Below, piece after piece: positions 19,286 to 28,473 of a stretch of 64,000 nt of DNA. How positions within the stretch are numbered: position 1 is the stretch's first letter; the number at the start of each line of letters is the position of its first letter. Where the stretch lies: assembly GCF_030813235.1 (NCBI RefSeq), contig NZ_JAUSUB010000007.1:124001-188000 (forward strand), given 5' to 3'. The position numbers and the translations under genes were made by a program. This DNA is from Cytobacillus purgationiresistens (GTDB taxonomy: Bacteria > Bacillota > Bacilli > Bacillales > Cytobacillaceae). The notes below the pieces were generated by a model that saw only the letters and a list, made by a program, of their open reading frames with translations, searched no databases and was not told the origin of the DNA.

Positions 19286-19291
19286 AAAAAT

Positions 19292-19320
19292 ATCATACCA
19301 TAATAAGCGGTTGACTTCAA
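19292..19320 (-). promoter_or_regulatory. SigA promoter of rplS
   Basis: TTGAAG (19320-19315) and TATGAT (19297-19292) are separated by exactly 17 bases, reading leftward. The -35 box overlaps the end of trmD, whose stop is at 19323. This is a near-consensus housekeeping promoter placing the transcription start about 100 bases before rplS. Confidence 0.85.
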
Positions 19321-19322
19321 TG

Positions 19323-20063
19323 TTATTTACACTCTTTTTTTATATCATCAAGCCATTTCTTCTGTATATCTGTCAACTGCATGTTTTCAAGCAAATCCGG
19401 ACGTCTCATATATGTCCTTTTTAACGATTCCTTTTCTCTCCAGTCATCAATTAAACGATGATTTCCAGATACCAGTACATCAGGCACCTTCATTCCCCGA
19501 AAATCGGCTGGCCTCGTATAATGGGGATGTTCAAGCAGCCCCGTACTAAATGAATCCTTCATATGAGATTCGGCATTCCCTAAAACGTCAGGGAGCAAGC
19601 GAACAACACTGTCAATGACCACCATTGCACCGAGCTCTCCGCCTGTTAAAACATAATCACCAATCGATATTTCATCTGTTACAACATGCTCTCTTATTCT
19701 TTCGTCATAGCCTTCATAATGACCACAAATAAAGATTAGATGATCATGTGTCGAGAGTTCCTCCGATTTCCTTTGGGTTAATCTTTCCCCCTGCGGGCAC
19801 AAAAGGACAACTCTTGGAGAAGTATTCGTGTTTTCCTTCAATGCTTCAACAGCGTCAAAGATTGGCTGAGGTTTCAATACCATTCCCGCTCCGCCGCCAT
19901 ACGGATAATCATCTACTGTTAGATGCTTGTTATCCGCGTAATCCCTGAAGTTAACTATATTGTAGTTAACAGCATTCTGGTCAGCTGCCTTCCTTAAGAT
20001 AGAATGACCTAGGACACCTTCAAACATTTCTGGAAAAAGGGTCAATACATCAATTTTCATCAT
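19323..20063 (-). CDS. trmD: TrmD, tRNA (guanine-37-N1) methyltransferase
   Basis: SPOUT-family enzyme that methylates G37 next to the anticodon and prevents +1 frameshifting. The 246-residue protein starts [26 protein letters not shown] binding in the trefoil knot is marked by [13 protein letters not shown] and [22 protein letters not shown]. The start overlaps the rimM stop (ATGATGA), so either of two adjacent ATGs (20063 or 20060) may be used. Order khpA-ylqD-rimM-trmD-rplS is conserved. Confidence 0.98.
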   Translation of the reverse strand: MMKIDVLTLFPEMFEGVLGHSILRKAADQNAVNYNIVNFRDYADNKHLTVDDYPYGGGAGMVLKPQPIFDAVEALKENTNTSPRVVLLCPQGERLTQRKSEELSTHDHLIFICGHYEGYDERIREHVVTDEISIGDYVLTGGELGAMVVIDSVVRLLPDVLGNAESHMKDSFSTGLLEHPHYTRPADFRGMKVPDVLVSGNHRLIDDWREKESLKRTYMRRPDLLENMQLTDIQKKWLDDIKKECK

Positions 20064-20578
20064 GAAAGTAACCCTTCCATCGGTTCAATAATAATTGTTT
20101 TCTCATCTATATCTACTTCCTTAACAACCTGCTCTATATAAGGGATTAAAATATCCTTCCCTTTTTTTCCTGTAATGACCCAAACATCATTGGCACCTGG
20201 TGAAAGAATTTCTTTTATTTCCCCAACCTCTTCACCGTTTACCGTTTTCACTAAACACCCAATAATTTCATGATAATAAAACTCATCTTCTTCAAGTTCT
20301 GAAAGCTGGGTTTCAGGTATTTTTAAAATACCGCCTTTCATCTTTTCAATATCGTTCATATTATTAAGTCCTTCAAAAGTAAGAAGGTTAAATGATTTAT
20401 GAGTGCGATGTGAAGCTACAGTCAATTCAATTGGCTCTTTGGCATCTGGCATAAATAAATACAACTTATTTCCTGGCAAATACCGCTCGTCAGCAAAGTC
20501 AGTTCTTGAAACAACCCTTGCCTCGCCCTTTACTCCATGCGTATTAACAACTTTACCTACATTAAACCACTTTTCCAT
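20060..20578 (-). CDS. rimM: RimM, 16S rRNA processing / 30S maturation factor
   Basis: Binds S19 and assists assembly of the 30S head. The 172-residue protein has the N-terminal RimM barrel ([30 protein letters not shown]) and a C-terminal PRC-barrel ([38 protein letters not shown], ending [14 protein letters not shown]). It overlaps trmD by four bases and lies 12 bases after ylqD, indicating one operon. Confidence 0.97.
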   Translation of the reverse strand: MEKWFNVGKVVNTHGVKGEARVVSRTDFADERYLPGNKLYLFMPDAKEPIELTVASHRTHKSFNLLTFEGLNNMNDIEKMKGGILKIPETQLSELEEDEFYYHEIIGCLVKTVNGEEVGEIKEILSPGANDVWVITGKKGKDILIPYIEQVVKEVDIDEKTIIIEPMEGLLS

Positions 20579-20590
20579 ATCTATTCACCT

Positions 20591-20980
20591 CTAGCGGATC
20601 TCATCGATGATCCCGTCTTTTACAATAATTGTTCTTCCATTCTCTATGTCTTCCCAGCGATCCCCTTTTTCCAATTGAATAATCGCTTGAACTTCTTTTT
20701 CTTTCAGTTCGCTTCCTAATGGTAGCATATGTAATTGTTCTATTTGAAAATCGAGTAATTTGATTTTTTCATTTCTCGATTGAATTTCTTTATCAAAATA
20801 AGTTTTTAAATTACTCAATTGCGACTTTTTATTTTTTTCCCATTTCTTCATCTCAAATCTAAATTGATCACATTCCTTTTGAAGCTGCTGTTTTTTCAAT
20901 TCATAATTAGACAGCAATTCTTTTTTGCTGTTTTCCGTTAACACTTGTTTAACTGTTACCGTTTGAATAATTTGCATCAT
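20591..20980 (-). CDS. ylqD: YlqD, conserved coiled-coil protein
   Basis: A 129-residue protein of unknown biochemical role, conserved between khpA and rimM in Bacillus. Residues 1-15 (IIQTVTVKQVLTE) are a short beta-like start. About 15-75 is a charged heptad-rich coiled coil (ELKKQQLQKECDQFRFEMKKWEKNKKS). The C-terminus (KGDRWEDIENGRTIIVKDGIIDEIR) looks like a small beta domain. No membrane segment. Recognised from length, context and pattern. Confidence 0.85.
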   Translation of the reverse strand: MMQIIQTVTVKQVLTENSKKELLSNYELKKQQLQKECDQFRFEMKKWEKNKKSQLSNLKTYFDKEIQSRNEKIKLLDFQIEQLHMLPLGSELKEKEVQAIIQLEKGDRWEDIENGRTIIVKDGIIDEIR

Positions 20981-21060
20981 GACAGCCCTCCATTGTACTT
21001 GGGTGTATTGACCTCATAAATCAGCTACTGATTTGAATTTTAGATAATGGAAAAATGGTA

Positions 21061-21087
21061 AAAAAAGGAGGGGTTTCCCCTCCTTTT
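21061..21087 (-). terminator. Intrinsic terminator between khpA and ylqD
   Basis: AAAAGGAGGGG-AAA-CCCCTCCTTTTTTT on the minus strand is a strong stem with a long T-run. It lies beyond the repeat pair that follows khpA, so ylqD-rimM-trmD are likely transcribed from a separate promoter or by read-through. In the 430-base khpA-ylqD gap there is also a 14-bp-arm hairpin at 21117-21160 (TAAGGGTCACC arms, 16-base loop) with no T-run. Confidence 0.85.
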
Positions 21088-21164
21088 CATTGTTGTTTAT
21101 TAAGCTATGAATTGACTAAGGGTCACCGTCTAATTAAGGATAAGGAGATGGTGACCCTTATCGA

Positions 21165-21416
21165 TGTCTAGCTGCGGCTCCTAGGGGCTCGAGGTCTTAA
21201 GCCACATAGGAATTGAAGGTAAAGTTCAACCTTCATTTCCTTTGCGGCTTAAGCTTGTCGCCCCTGATCAGTCGCCTTCGCTTTTCATTTTGTCTAGCTG
21301 CGGCTCCTAGGGGCTCGAGGTCTTAAGCCACATAGGAATTGAAGGTAAAGTTCAACCTTCATTTCCTTTGCGTATTATGCTTGTCGCCCCTGATCAGTCG
21401 CCTTCGCTTTTCATTT
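21165..21416. repeat. Two tandem 126-bp palindromic repeats, inverted relative to the 17.4-kb array
   Basis: Units at 21165-21290 and 21291-21416. Each starts TGTCTAG and contains CTCGAGGTCTTAAGCC, ACATAGGAATTGAAGGT, TTCAACCTTCATTTCC. This is the reverse complement of the core of the 17354-17734 units, so the orientation is opposite. Outer parts differ (GCGGCTCCTAGGGGC and GTCGCCCCTGATCAGTCGCC), making this a second subtype. The second unit has decayed slightly (GCGTATTATGC for GCGGCTTAAGC). The end of unit two overlaps the khpA stop codon. Confidence 0.92.
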
Positions 21417-21638
21417 AATCTCTAAGAAAATTTTCTTTTCTTGAGATGTTCCTGCTGCATAAACAACTGTTCTGATCGCTTTCGCAACGCGCCCTTGCTT
21501 CCCAATTACCTTCCCCATGTCACTCTTGTTGACTGAGAGCAAATAGGTCACTGTGTTGTCTTCTTCTTGAACATTCACTCGAATATCTTCCGGAAAATCA
21601 ACGAGGGGCTTCACAATCGTTTCGATAAGCTTTTTCAT
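21411..21638 (-). CDS. khpA: KhpA (YlqC), KH-domain RNA-binding protein
   Basis: Small KH-domain protein; in Firmicutes KhpA works with KhpB/Jag in RNA-based control of cell elongation and division. The 75-residue product has the KH core with the VIGKQGRVAKAIRTVV GxxG-type loop near residues 43-58. LIETIVKPLVDFPEDI is the conserved start. It ends FLEIK, with the TGA lying in the last bases of a 126-bp repeat unit, so repeat insertion may have set its present end. It follows rpsP by 11 bases. Confidence 0.95.
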   Translation of the reverse strand: MKKLIETIVKPLVDFPEDIRVNVQEEDNTVTYLLSVNKSDMGKVIGKQGRVAKAIRTVVYAAGTSQEKKIFLEIK

Positions 21639-21649
21639 AGGATTATGAA

Positions 21650-21946
<297 letters not shown>

Positions 21947-21960
21947 TCACACAAGATAGT

Positions 21961-21989
21961 ATAATATCAATAGTTAGTTAGTTTGTAAA
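21961..21989 (-). promoter_or_regulatory. SigA promoter of rpsP
   Basis: TTTACA (21989-21984), 17-base spacer, TATTAT (21966-21961), reading leftward in the ffh-rpsP gap. An overlapping TATACT a few bases on could serve as an alternative -10. It allows strong expression of rpsP-khpA independent of ffh. Confidence 0.75.
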
Positions 21990-22030
21990 GGTTTTTTTCT
22001 TTACATACTTCAAAAAACTGTTTCAACCCT

Positions 22031-23383
22031 TTAAAAGGGGTTAAATGGCAGCTTAAAGCCACCTTTTTTCTTGCCTTTTTGCTGCGTGCCTGTCATCTGC
22101 TTCATCATTTTTTTCATTTCTTCAAATTGTTTCAACAGACGGTTAACCTCAGGTACAGATGTTCCGCTGCCTTTCGCAATTCTTTTTCGACGATTTGCAT
22201 TAATCGTTTCAGGATGAATTTTTTCATCTTTTGTCATCGATTGAATGATCGCCTCTACATGCGTAATTTGCTTATCATCGATCTTAAGATTATTAAGACC
22301 CTTCATTTTATTGGCGCCGGGCATCATTTTTAAAAGTTCATCCAGCGGCCCCATCGTTTTCACTTGGCCAAGCTGCTCTAAGAAGTCATCCAAAGTGAAA
22401 GAAGCCGTGCGCATTTTCTGCTCCAGTTCTTTTGCTTTTTCTTCATCAACATTTGCTTGTGCCTTTTCTATAAGCGATAAGACATCACCCATACCTAAAA
22501 TACGGGAAGCCATTCTTTCTGGATGGAATGCTTCGAGTGCATCAAGCTTTTCACCGAGCCCAACAAACTTAATCGGTGTTTGAGTAACAGAGCGAATAGA
22601 TAGAGCTGCCCCACCACGTGTATCGCCATCAAGTTTAGTTAAAACGACGCCAGTCAAGCCTAGCTGTTCATTAAAGCTTTGGGCTACATTAACTGCATCT
22701 TGTCCTGTCATTGCATCTACAACAAGGAAAATCTCATCTGGACTAGACAATTCTTTTATTTGTTTCAACTCATCCATTAAAGCTTCATCAACATGCAATC
22801 GGCCTGCTGTATCAATTAGGACATAATCATTATGATCTTCCTTCGCCTTTGCGATCGCTTGCTTAGCAATCTCTACAGGGCTTACTTGATCGCCTAAAGA
22901 GAACACAGGCATGCTTAACTGCTTGCCCAATGTTTCCAGCTGCTTAATCGCTGCTGGACGATAAATATCTGCAGCAACAAGCATCGGGTTGCGATTGTAT
23001 TTTTTTCTTAGCAGGTTAGCAAGCTTTCCTGTAGTTGTTGTCTTACCAGCACCTTGTAAGCCAACCATCATAATAACGGTTGGGGGACGGTTTGCTACAG
23101 CAATTTTACTTTGCTCACCACCCATTAATTCTGTCAGTTCTTCTTTAACAACCTTAATGACCTGCTGTCCTGGTGTCAGGCTTTTCATTACTTCCTGACC
23201 TACAGCACGTTCGCTGACCTTTTTAACAAATTCCTTGACGACTTTAAAGTTAACATCGGCCTCTAACAGAGCCAGACGGACTTCACGCATCATTTCCTTT
23301 ACATCAGCTTCATTAATTTTACCTTTGCCGCGAATTTTTTGGATGGTACTTTGCAGTCGGTCGGCTAATCCTTCAAATGCCAT
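22031..23383 (-). CDS. ffh: Ffh, signal recognition particle GTPase (SRP54)
   Basis: Targets membrane and secreted proteins with the 4.5S-type RNA and FtsY. 450 residues: N-domain helices (1-90), G-domain with GLQGAGKTTTTGKLA near 107, DTAGRLHVDEALM near 190 and TKLDGDTRGGAALS near 247, then the Met-rich M-domain (MMPGANKMKGLNN ... MKKMMKQMTGTQQKGKKKGG) for signal-peptide and RNA binding. It lies 14 bases after ylxM, the usual partner. In B. subtilis ftsY adjoins ylxM; here a 12-kb cluster separates them. Confidence 0.98.
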   Translation of the reverse strand: MAFEGLADRLQSTIQKIRGKGKINEADVKEMMREVRLALLEADVNFKVVKEFVKKVSERAVGQEVMKSLTPGQQVIKVVKEELTELMGGEQSKIAVANRPPTVIMMVGLQGAGKTTTTGKLANLLRKKYNRNPMLVAADIYRPAAIKQLETLGKQLSMPVFSLGDQVSPVEIAKQAIAKAKEDHNDYVLIDTAGRLHVDEALMDELKQIKELSSPDEIFLVVDAMTGQDAVNVAQSFNEQLGLTGVVLTKLDGDTRGGAALSIRSVTQTPIKFVGLGEKLDALEAFHPERMASRILGMGDVLSLIEKAQANVDEEKAKELEQKMRTASFTLDDFLEQLGQVKTMGPLDELLKMMPGANKMKGLNNLKIDDKQITHVEAIIQSMTKDEKIHPETINANRRKRIAKGSGTSVPEVNRLLKQFEEMKKMMKQMTGTQQKGKKKGGFKLPFNPF

Positions 23384-23397
23384 AGTAGTGCCGCCTC

Positions 23398-23727
23398 CTA
23401 ATCTAATTTCTCAAGTTCTTCAAGTAATTCACTGATCTCCGCATGTGGGGAATCTGTTTTTAGAAGTTCTTTCATATGCTCAATCATCTTACAGCGCTCT
23501 TTAAATTTATGAAATAATAACAGCTTTTCTTCATATTCTTCAAGCATTGCTTCTGTACGCTTGATGTTATCATAGACCGCTTGTCGGCTTACTCCATACT
23601 CTTCGGCAATTTCTCCAAGCGAAAAGTCATCGAGGTAGTACAGGGACATATAGCTGCTTTGTTTTGGTGTTAACAAAGATTGATAAAAGTCATAGAGGTA
23701 ATTCATCCTCGTTGTCTTTTCAAGCAT
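23398..23727 (-). CDS. ylxM: YlxM, helix-turn-helix SRP-associated protein
   Basis: A 109-residue sigma-70-region-4-like HTH protein; known family members modulate SRP activity. The HTH is [33 protein letters not shown] near residues 35-66. Start [23 protein letters not shown] is typical. It is first in a ylxM-ffh unit with a good promoter 43-71 bases upstream. Confidence 0.96.
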   Translation of the reverse strand: MLEKTTRMNYLYDFYQSLLTPKQSSYMSLYYLDDFSLGEIAEEYGVSRQAVYDNIKRTEAMLEEYEEKLLLFHKFKERCKMIEHMKELLKTDSPHAEISELLEELEKLD

Positions 23728-23769
23728 CCACTATTCCCCCTTGTTAAGTGAAAAGCCTTTACAAAAGTA

Positions 23770-23798
23770 AGTTTACCTATATGCTGTGTGCATGTCAA
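23770..23798 (-). promoter_or_regulatory. SigA promoter of ylxM-ffh
   Basis: TTGACA (23798-23793), 17-base spacer, TAAACT (23775-23770), reading leftward, in the 142-base gap after the VWA gene. A perfect -35 and optimal spacing. It makes ffh expression independent of the upstream accessory cluster, for which no clear terminator is visible here. Confidence 0.85.
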
Positions 23799-23869
23799 GG
23801 AAATATCCTTTCATAACCGAGTGTAGATTTACATCCGTCCATTTTATGTTAAAAATTGCAAGAAAAAAC

Positions 23870-26632
23870 CTAACTCCTCCGCTTTTTCGCTTCCAGCAGC
23901 CGTCTCATTCTTTCTTCTCGCTCCTCATCCGTTATTGGATTCTCTCTTATTTTCTGTTTCTTAACAGCCTTCTTCTTATTAGCCGTTTTTTCTTTTACAA
24001 CTTTTATATTGCTTTCTGTTGTCTTATATTGGGCAGATGGATTTGTTTGAATAACCTTGTGAGCATTTACTCCATTCGATTCCTCCGTTGCGTATGCCTG
24101 CTGTCTTTTTCTTAAGAATGAAGGTAAACCAAATCGCCTTATAGCAATCTCCACAAAATAAAGTAAAAATGCGAAGGCAACTAACACAATACTAAAGTCT
24201 TGTTGGCTAAATGCCTTTTGTTGGAGCGGACGAAAGGCATCCGCTTCTTTATCAAGTTTTTTTCCAGTTGTTATTGAAGCAAGTTCTCCAAGCAAATCGT
24301 GGTTTGTCCCTTCCAGTAAATATTCATCTGAATAGGGAATCGCGAACCCTGTTTGATAATTAATCATTTCGCCATGCTCATTCGCTTGTTTAATACTTAA
24401 AAAGTACATCCCTTCCTTTTCCGGAACCATCACTTCATATTTGCCGGGCGCTACGAGCTTAGCATTCGTTTTCACTTCGCCGCCATCTTCAGTTAGGACG
24501 GTCGTTTCAATAGGCAAAGATTGATTTGTTAAGGATTCAAGATTAACAGTCGTTTGCTCCGACCCCTTTGAAACGGATACTCGAAAAGGTTCGCTGTCAT
24601 ATTGTGGTAGTGTGGCAGTTACAAGCTGATTAATAAAATCAGACCACTTATTCCATCTTGCCCAATCGCCAGACCATTTGCCAGAGAAGTCGGATGTGAA
24701 CGCGATTGTGCGCCCAATTCCATATTGCCATTGAGCTAGAATTGGATCCTCCTTTTCACTTAAGAGAGGAATTTTCGCTCTCGGTTTGGCTGTAACCGCA
24801 ATATAGGCATTCATCTGCGGGATGCCGTCTTTAAATAGGCTTGACCATTCTGGATCATTTTGAACGAGCGGGTAAAAAGGATTATCCTCTATATACGTTC
24901 TTGTAGCCATCACTGTCTCCCTGGATAATATACTCGGAATCACTGAAGCATCAGTCACATCATAATATCTCCCTGAACCTTGTTCCGCCAAATCTTCAAG
25001 CAGTGCTCGATCGGCATCTTGGCCAATTGCTACTGTAGATAAAGTGATATTTTTTTCCTTTCCGTTCTCGATAATGGCATCATAATCACCACCGCCCGAA
25101 GATTGTCCATCAGTCAGAAGAATAATATGTTTACGCTGCAGCTTTAAATCTTCTAATTCCGAATAAGCTTTTTCCAGTGAAGTGAAAATTTCTGTTCCCC
25201 CGCCTGGCGTAACAGAGAGAATTTTTTCTACCGCATCTTCTTTATCCTTTAAAGGGCCTGTTTCGACGATCACCCATGGCCGATCATCGAAGGCAATAAA
25301 TCCTAAAGTATCCTCTTCCCTTAATAATTCTACAGATCTGGCAGCTGCTTCCTTCGCTAATTCCAGCTTCTGTCCATCCATGCTGCCTGACCTGTCTAAC
25401 ACAATCATCAAACCGAGTGAAGGCATTTCTTCCTTGCCTTTTATCTCCATTTCAACTGGAAGGAGCTTTTCTATCGGTGTTTTAAAATACCCGCCTAGAC
25501 CGAAGCTCTCTTCACCGCCAGCCATCATAAACCCTACACCAAACTCCCTGACTGCCTGTTCAATCAGCTCCATCTGTTTCTCAGTGATTCCTGTTGCCTG
25601 GACATTGTTAAAAATGATGGATTGGTACTGAAGGTAGCCAGATAAATTCGTTGGCATTTTTTCAGGCATCACCGTGTTCATTTCTAAATCGGAACTTTGC
25701 AAAGCTTTTTGCAAATGATCAGACTCATCACTTTGCACGATAAGCACCTTTGGTTTTCCTTTTATATTCGTAATTGCTTGTAAGGCGTTATTTTCGATAA
25801 AAGTATCGCCCTCAGATTCTATTTCAGCCTTCAATACTTGCAGACCGCTGCCTAGCGCTTCGTAACTAAATGCGTATTCATTCTTTCCTTCCTTCACGTC
25901 AATCTTTTGCTGGAGAATTTCTTTATTATTCAAAAACAAACGAATTTGTGCGGTCTGATTAATATTGCTATTAACACTTAAAGAGACAGATGCCTCCTCC
26001 CCTTCATATAGAGAAGGGGAAACTTTTAAGTCAGATAGTGCCATGTCTTCTCCAACTTTGCTGTTGACTTGAACATAGTCCAGCTCAATTCCTCTATTTT
26101 TTAATAGCTTCGCCGCCTCCGTACTATTGCCTATCGTCTCATTTCCATCGGTGAATGCAACGATTCTTCCGCTTGAATTTTGAGGGATAAGCGAAGACGC
26201 AAACTGAAGACCTGATTCCATGTTCGTCTCTGTTTCATTAATAGCCCCATTAAATTCCGTTAGCGATTCTGATTGATTCCCTAAATTTTGGTCTAACACA
26301 ATATTTTCAGCAAATGAGGCAATAGCAAATTCATCTTTGGCCCCCTTATGTTTCACACTTTCTTCAATCCAAGCAAGTGATTCCGCTTCTGTTCCAGTCA
26401 CACTTGCTGAACGGTCCACTAAAAAAACCACCCTTTCACCTTTTATAGGCAGATACAATTGCGGAATCGATAGTGCAAGAATGAGTAAAGTAAAGACGGT
26501 GATTCTAATTGCTGAGATGATTCGCGCTTCTCCTTTTTTAAAACTGTTCCCATTCTTTAAATATAAAAATACGACAAAGAAGGCAGGAAGTAATAATAGC
26601 AATAGCAGAGGGTATTTAAATTCGATGCCCAC
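23870..26632 (-). CDS. Membrane protein with two VWA domains flanking a glutaminase-like fold
   Basis: Last gene of the MoxR/VWA cluster. The GTG at 26632 (GGAGG nine bases upstream, 17-base overlap with the preceding gene) gives about 920 residues. Two N-terminal TM helices (about 5-22, 35-58) precede VWA-1 (VVFLVDRSASV, VAFTDGNET). A region at about 300-400 (KVLIVQSDESDHL, VGFMMAGGEESFG) looks like the class I glutamine amidotransferase-like folds seen in such proteins. VWA-2 follows at about 404-590 (MIVLDRSGSMDG, ILLTDGQSSGG). A late TM (about 811-833) precedes an Arg/Lys-rich cytoplasmic tail ending EAKKRRS. Both MIDAS motifs are intact. Exact role unknown. Confidence 0.85.
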   Translation of the reverse strand: MGIEFKYPLLLLLLLPAFFVVFLYLKNGNSFKKGEARIISAIRITVFTLLILALSIPQLYLPIKGERVVFLVDRSASVTGTEAESLAWIEESVKHKGAKDEFAIASFAENIVLDQNLGNQSESLTEFNGAINETETNMESGLQFASSLIPQNSSGRIVAFTDGNETIGNSTEAAKLLKNRGIELDYVQVNSKVGEDMALSDLKVSPSLYEGEEASVSLSVNSNINQTAQIRLFLNNKEILQQKIDVKEGKNEYAFSYEALGSGLQVLKAEIESEGDTFIENNALQAITNIKGKPKVLIVQSDESDHLQKALQSSDLEMNTVMPEKMPTNLSGYLQYQSIIFNNVQATGITEKQMELIEQAVREFGVGFMMAGGEESFGLGGYFKTPIEKLLPVEMEIKGKEEMPSLGLMIVLDRSGSMDGQKLELAKEAAARSVELLREEDTLGFIAFDDRPWVIVETGPLKDKEDAVEKILSVTPGGGTEIFTSLEKAYSELEDLKLQRKHIILLTDGQSSGGGDYDAIIENGKEKNITLSTVAIGQDADRALLEDLAEQGSGRYYDVTDASVIPSILSRETVMATRTYIEDNPFYPLVQNDPEWSSLFKDGIPQMNAYIAVTAKPRAKIPLLSEKEDPILAQWQYGIGRTIAFTSDFSGKWSGDWARWNKWSDFINQLVTATLPQYDSEPFRVSVSKGSEQTTVNLESLTNQSLPIETTVLTEDGGEVKTNAKLVAPGKYEVMVPEKEGMYFLSIKQANEHGEMINYQTGFAIPYSDEYLLEGTNHDLLGELASITTGKKLDKEADAFRPLQQKAFSQQDFSIVLVAFAFLLYFVEIAIRRFGLPSFLRKRQQAYATEESNGVNAHKVIQTNPSAQYKTTESNIKVVKEKTANKKKAVKKQKIRENPITDEEREERMRRLLEAKKRRS

Positions 26633-28382
26633 GTCGGTATACCTCCCATTCCACGAAACAAAGACATAGAGCAATGAATGTGAGCCAATACCAAATATGT
26701 CCCACTGGCCTTTGTACCCCAACTTCACTTAATGATTTCTCATTGATTGTAAATGCATCTTCTAAAGAAGCATGCTTCTCTCTTTCATCTAGCAAAACTG
26801 AGAAATAATAGATTCGCTCATCAATAACTGCTTGATAAATACCTGGCGTAGCAGGGGCTGTAAAGCTCTCTTCTGCCAAATTAAGAGAATATAGATTTTC
26901 ATCCGCCTGATTAAAAATCTCCACTATTTGCGCATCTTCACCTTCACCCATGCTAATCCATCTTTCTTCGTTTGCACTAAAGTATCCTAAAAACTCATTT
27001 GTTTGTGACAAATATTGATAAGCATTATATAAAAAGATAGGGAAGCCTGGCTGCAGTGGCCAATCGGAATCAGTAAGAGAAAAGTTAATGACAATAATAG
27101 GATAGCCATTATTCATACCCTTTTGAATGACCGGGACATCACCACTCATAAGCACTGGTTCAAGGTTCCCTTCTGACGATGTCACAACTGAATCAATATA
27201 AATATTTTTAGCGTCTACGTATTGAAGTAGCTGTTCATCTTTTGTAATAAGCTGCTCTGTTATTTTTTGTTTTTCTCCATTTGTCCGAAAAAAGATAGCT
27301 GGCTGCATGGGCAAGTCTTGTAACGACTCTCCTTCCGCGATCATAATTCCATTCATGTTATCACGCTTCTCTTTTACCTGAATGATATCTGTTCCAATAA
27401 TTTGGAACCCTTTAATTGTAAAAGGGTTGATTTTATTCAATGCATACACTGAAGGATTATTCTCACTATAAATGGCTATCGCAGCATTATCGACTTGGTA
27501 GCCATCATTTGCATCAAGTACTGCCTCATAATATGTCTCCTTAGGAAGATCGGCAATATTGACAATGACTTGGTCATTGCTGGGAATTGATACCTCTTCC
27601 TTGAACCATTCATTGTTTTCAGTTCGTACGGATAAGATTGCTTTTTTCTCCGCATCAGTTTGATTAGCTATTACTGCAACGCCGGCAATCTTCCCCTCGA
27701 TAGGAGCAACACCAAAAGATTGCAGGGATATATTTTGAATTTCGCCGCCGATGTTATGCACTTCTGCATATTGATCATCAAGAATTTCTGCCACTTCTTT
27801 CTTTTTGACTGCATCAGAAAAAATATGTATGGCTGTATCCCTGTTATCTGCAAGGGAAGCAGCAAGGTTTAATGTTTTCGCGATGTTTTCGTGATTATAA
27901 GTAAGTTCAAGACTTTGAATCTTTTCGTTGATAATCGCCTTGTCAGCTTCCTGATTCAAAAGAATGGATGGCTTATCACCTGCTTGGATGAGTGTTACAG
28001 GCTGTCCATTCGTTTTTTTAATTAATTCACCCATCATTGCTTTTGCCTTGTCAAACCTTGTATCACCATCATCAACTGCCGCCATGGAGGCAGAAGTATC
28101 CACTATAAAGATTAAATGCTCTCCCTTTATTTGCTGTCCCATAAAAAATGGACGAACAAGCGCGAGCATCAGTAACAGCAACGCCAAAATTTGCAGCCAA
28201 AAAATCAAGTTTTGCTGCAGCTTCTTAAGCCATGGCGAAGCCTGCCATTCATTTAATACTTGCTGCCAAAGCATATTTGAAGCAACCGATTGCTCCTTAT
28301 ACTGTTTGCGAAAAAAATAAAACAGGATAACAGCTGCAATAAAGATGCCGAAAAAGAAAAAATAGGGATTTAAAAACTGCAT
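26616..28382 (-). CDS. BatA-like VWA membrane protein
   Basis: About 588 residues from the ATG at 28382, with GAGGTGG upstream. N-terminal MQFLNPYFFFFGIFIAAVILFYF is the typical BatA start, followed by a second TM (about 57-77, IFWLQILALLLLMLALV). The VWA domain follows with MIDAS DTSASM and IFSDAV, then a long beta-rich extracytoplasmic part and a final TM (HIWYWLTFIALCLCFVEWEVY). BatA-type proteins work with MoxR ATPases and DUF58 proteins, both encoded just upstream. It overlaps the next VWA gene by 17 bases, implying coupled translation. A 91-base gap separates it from the DUF58 gene. Confidence 0.88.
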   Translation of the reverse strand: MQFLNPYFFFFGIFIAAVILFYFFRKQYKEQSVASNMLWQQVLNEWQASPWLKKLQQNLIFWLQILALLLLMLALVRPFFMGQQIKGEHLIFIVDTSASMAAVDDGDTRFDKAKAMMGELIKKTNGQPVTLIQAGDKPSILLNQEADKAIINEKIQSLELTYNHENIAKTLNLAASLADNRDTAIHIFSDAVKKKEVAEILDDQYAEVHNIGGEIQNISLQSFGVAPIEGKIAGVAVIANQTDAEKKAILSVRTENNEWFKEEVSIPSNDQVIVNIADLPKETYYEAVLDANDGYQVDNAAIAIYSENNPSVYALNKINPFTIKGFQIIGTDIIQVKEKRDNMNGIMIAEGESLQDLPMQPAIFFRTNGEKQKITEQLITKDEQLLQYVDAKNIYIDSVVTSSEGNLEPVLMSGDVPVIQKGMNNGYPIIVINFSLTDSDWPLQPGFPIFLYNAYQYLSQTNEFLGYFSANEERWISMGEGEDAQIVEIFNQADENLYSLNLAEESFTAPATPGIYQAVIDERIYYFSVLLDEREKHASLEDAFTINEKSLSEVGVQRPVGHIWYWLTFIALCLCFVEWEVYRRGHRI

Positions 28383-28473
28383 CGCTCCACCTCTGTTCAC
28401 TTAACATTCAAAGGGAATCTCACCCCCGTTTGTCTAATACGCTTCTTGATCCAATATTGTTGATACGATTTAG

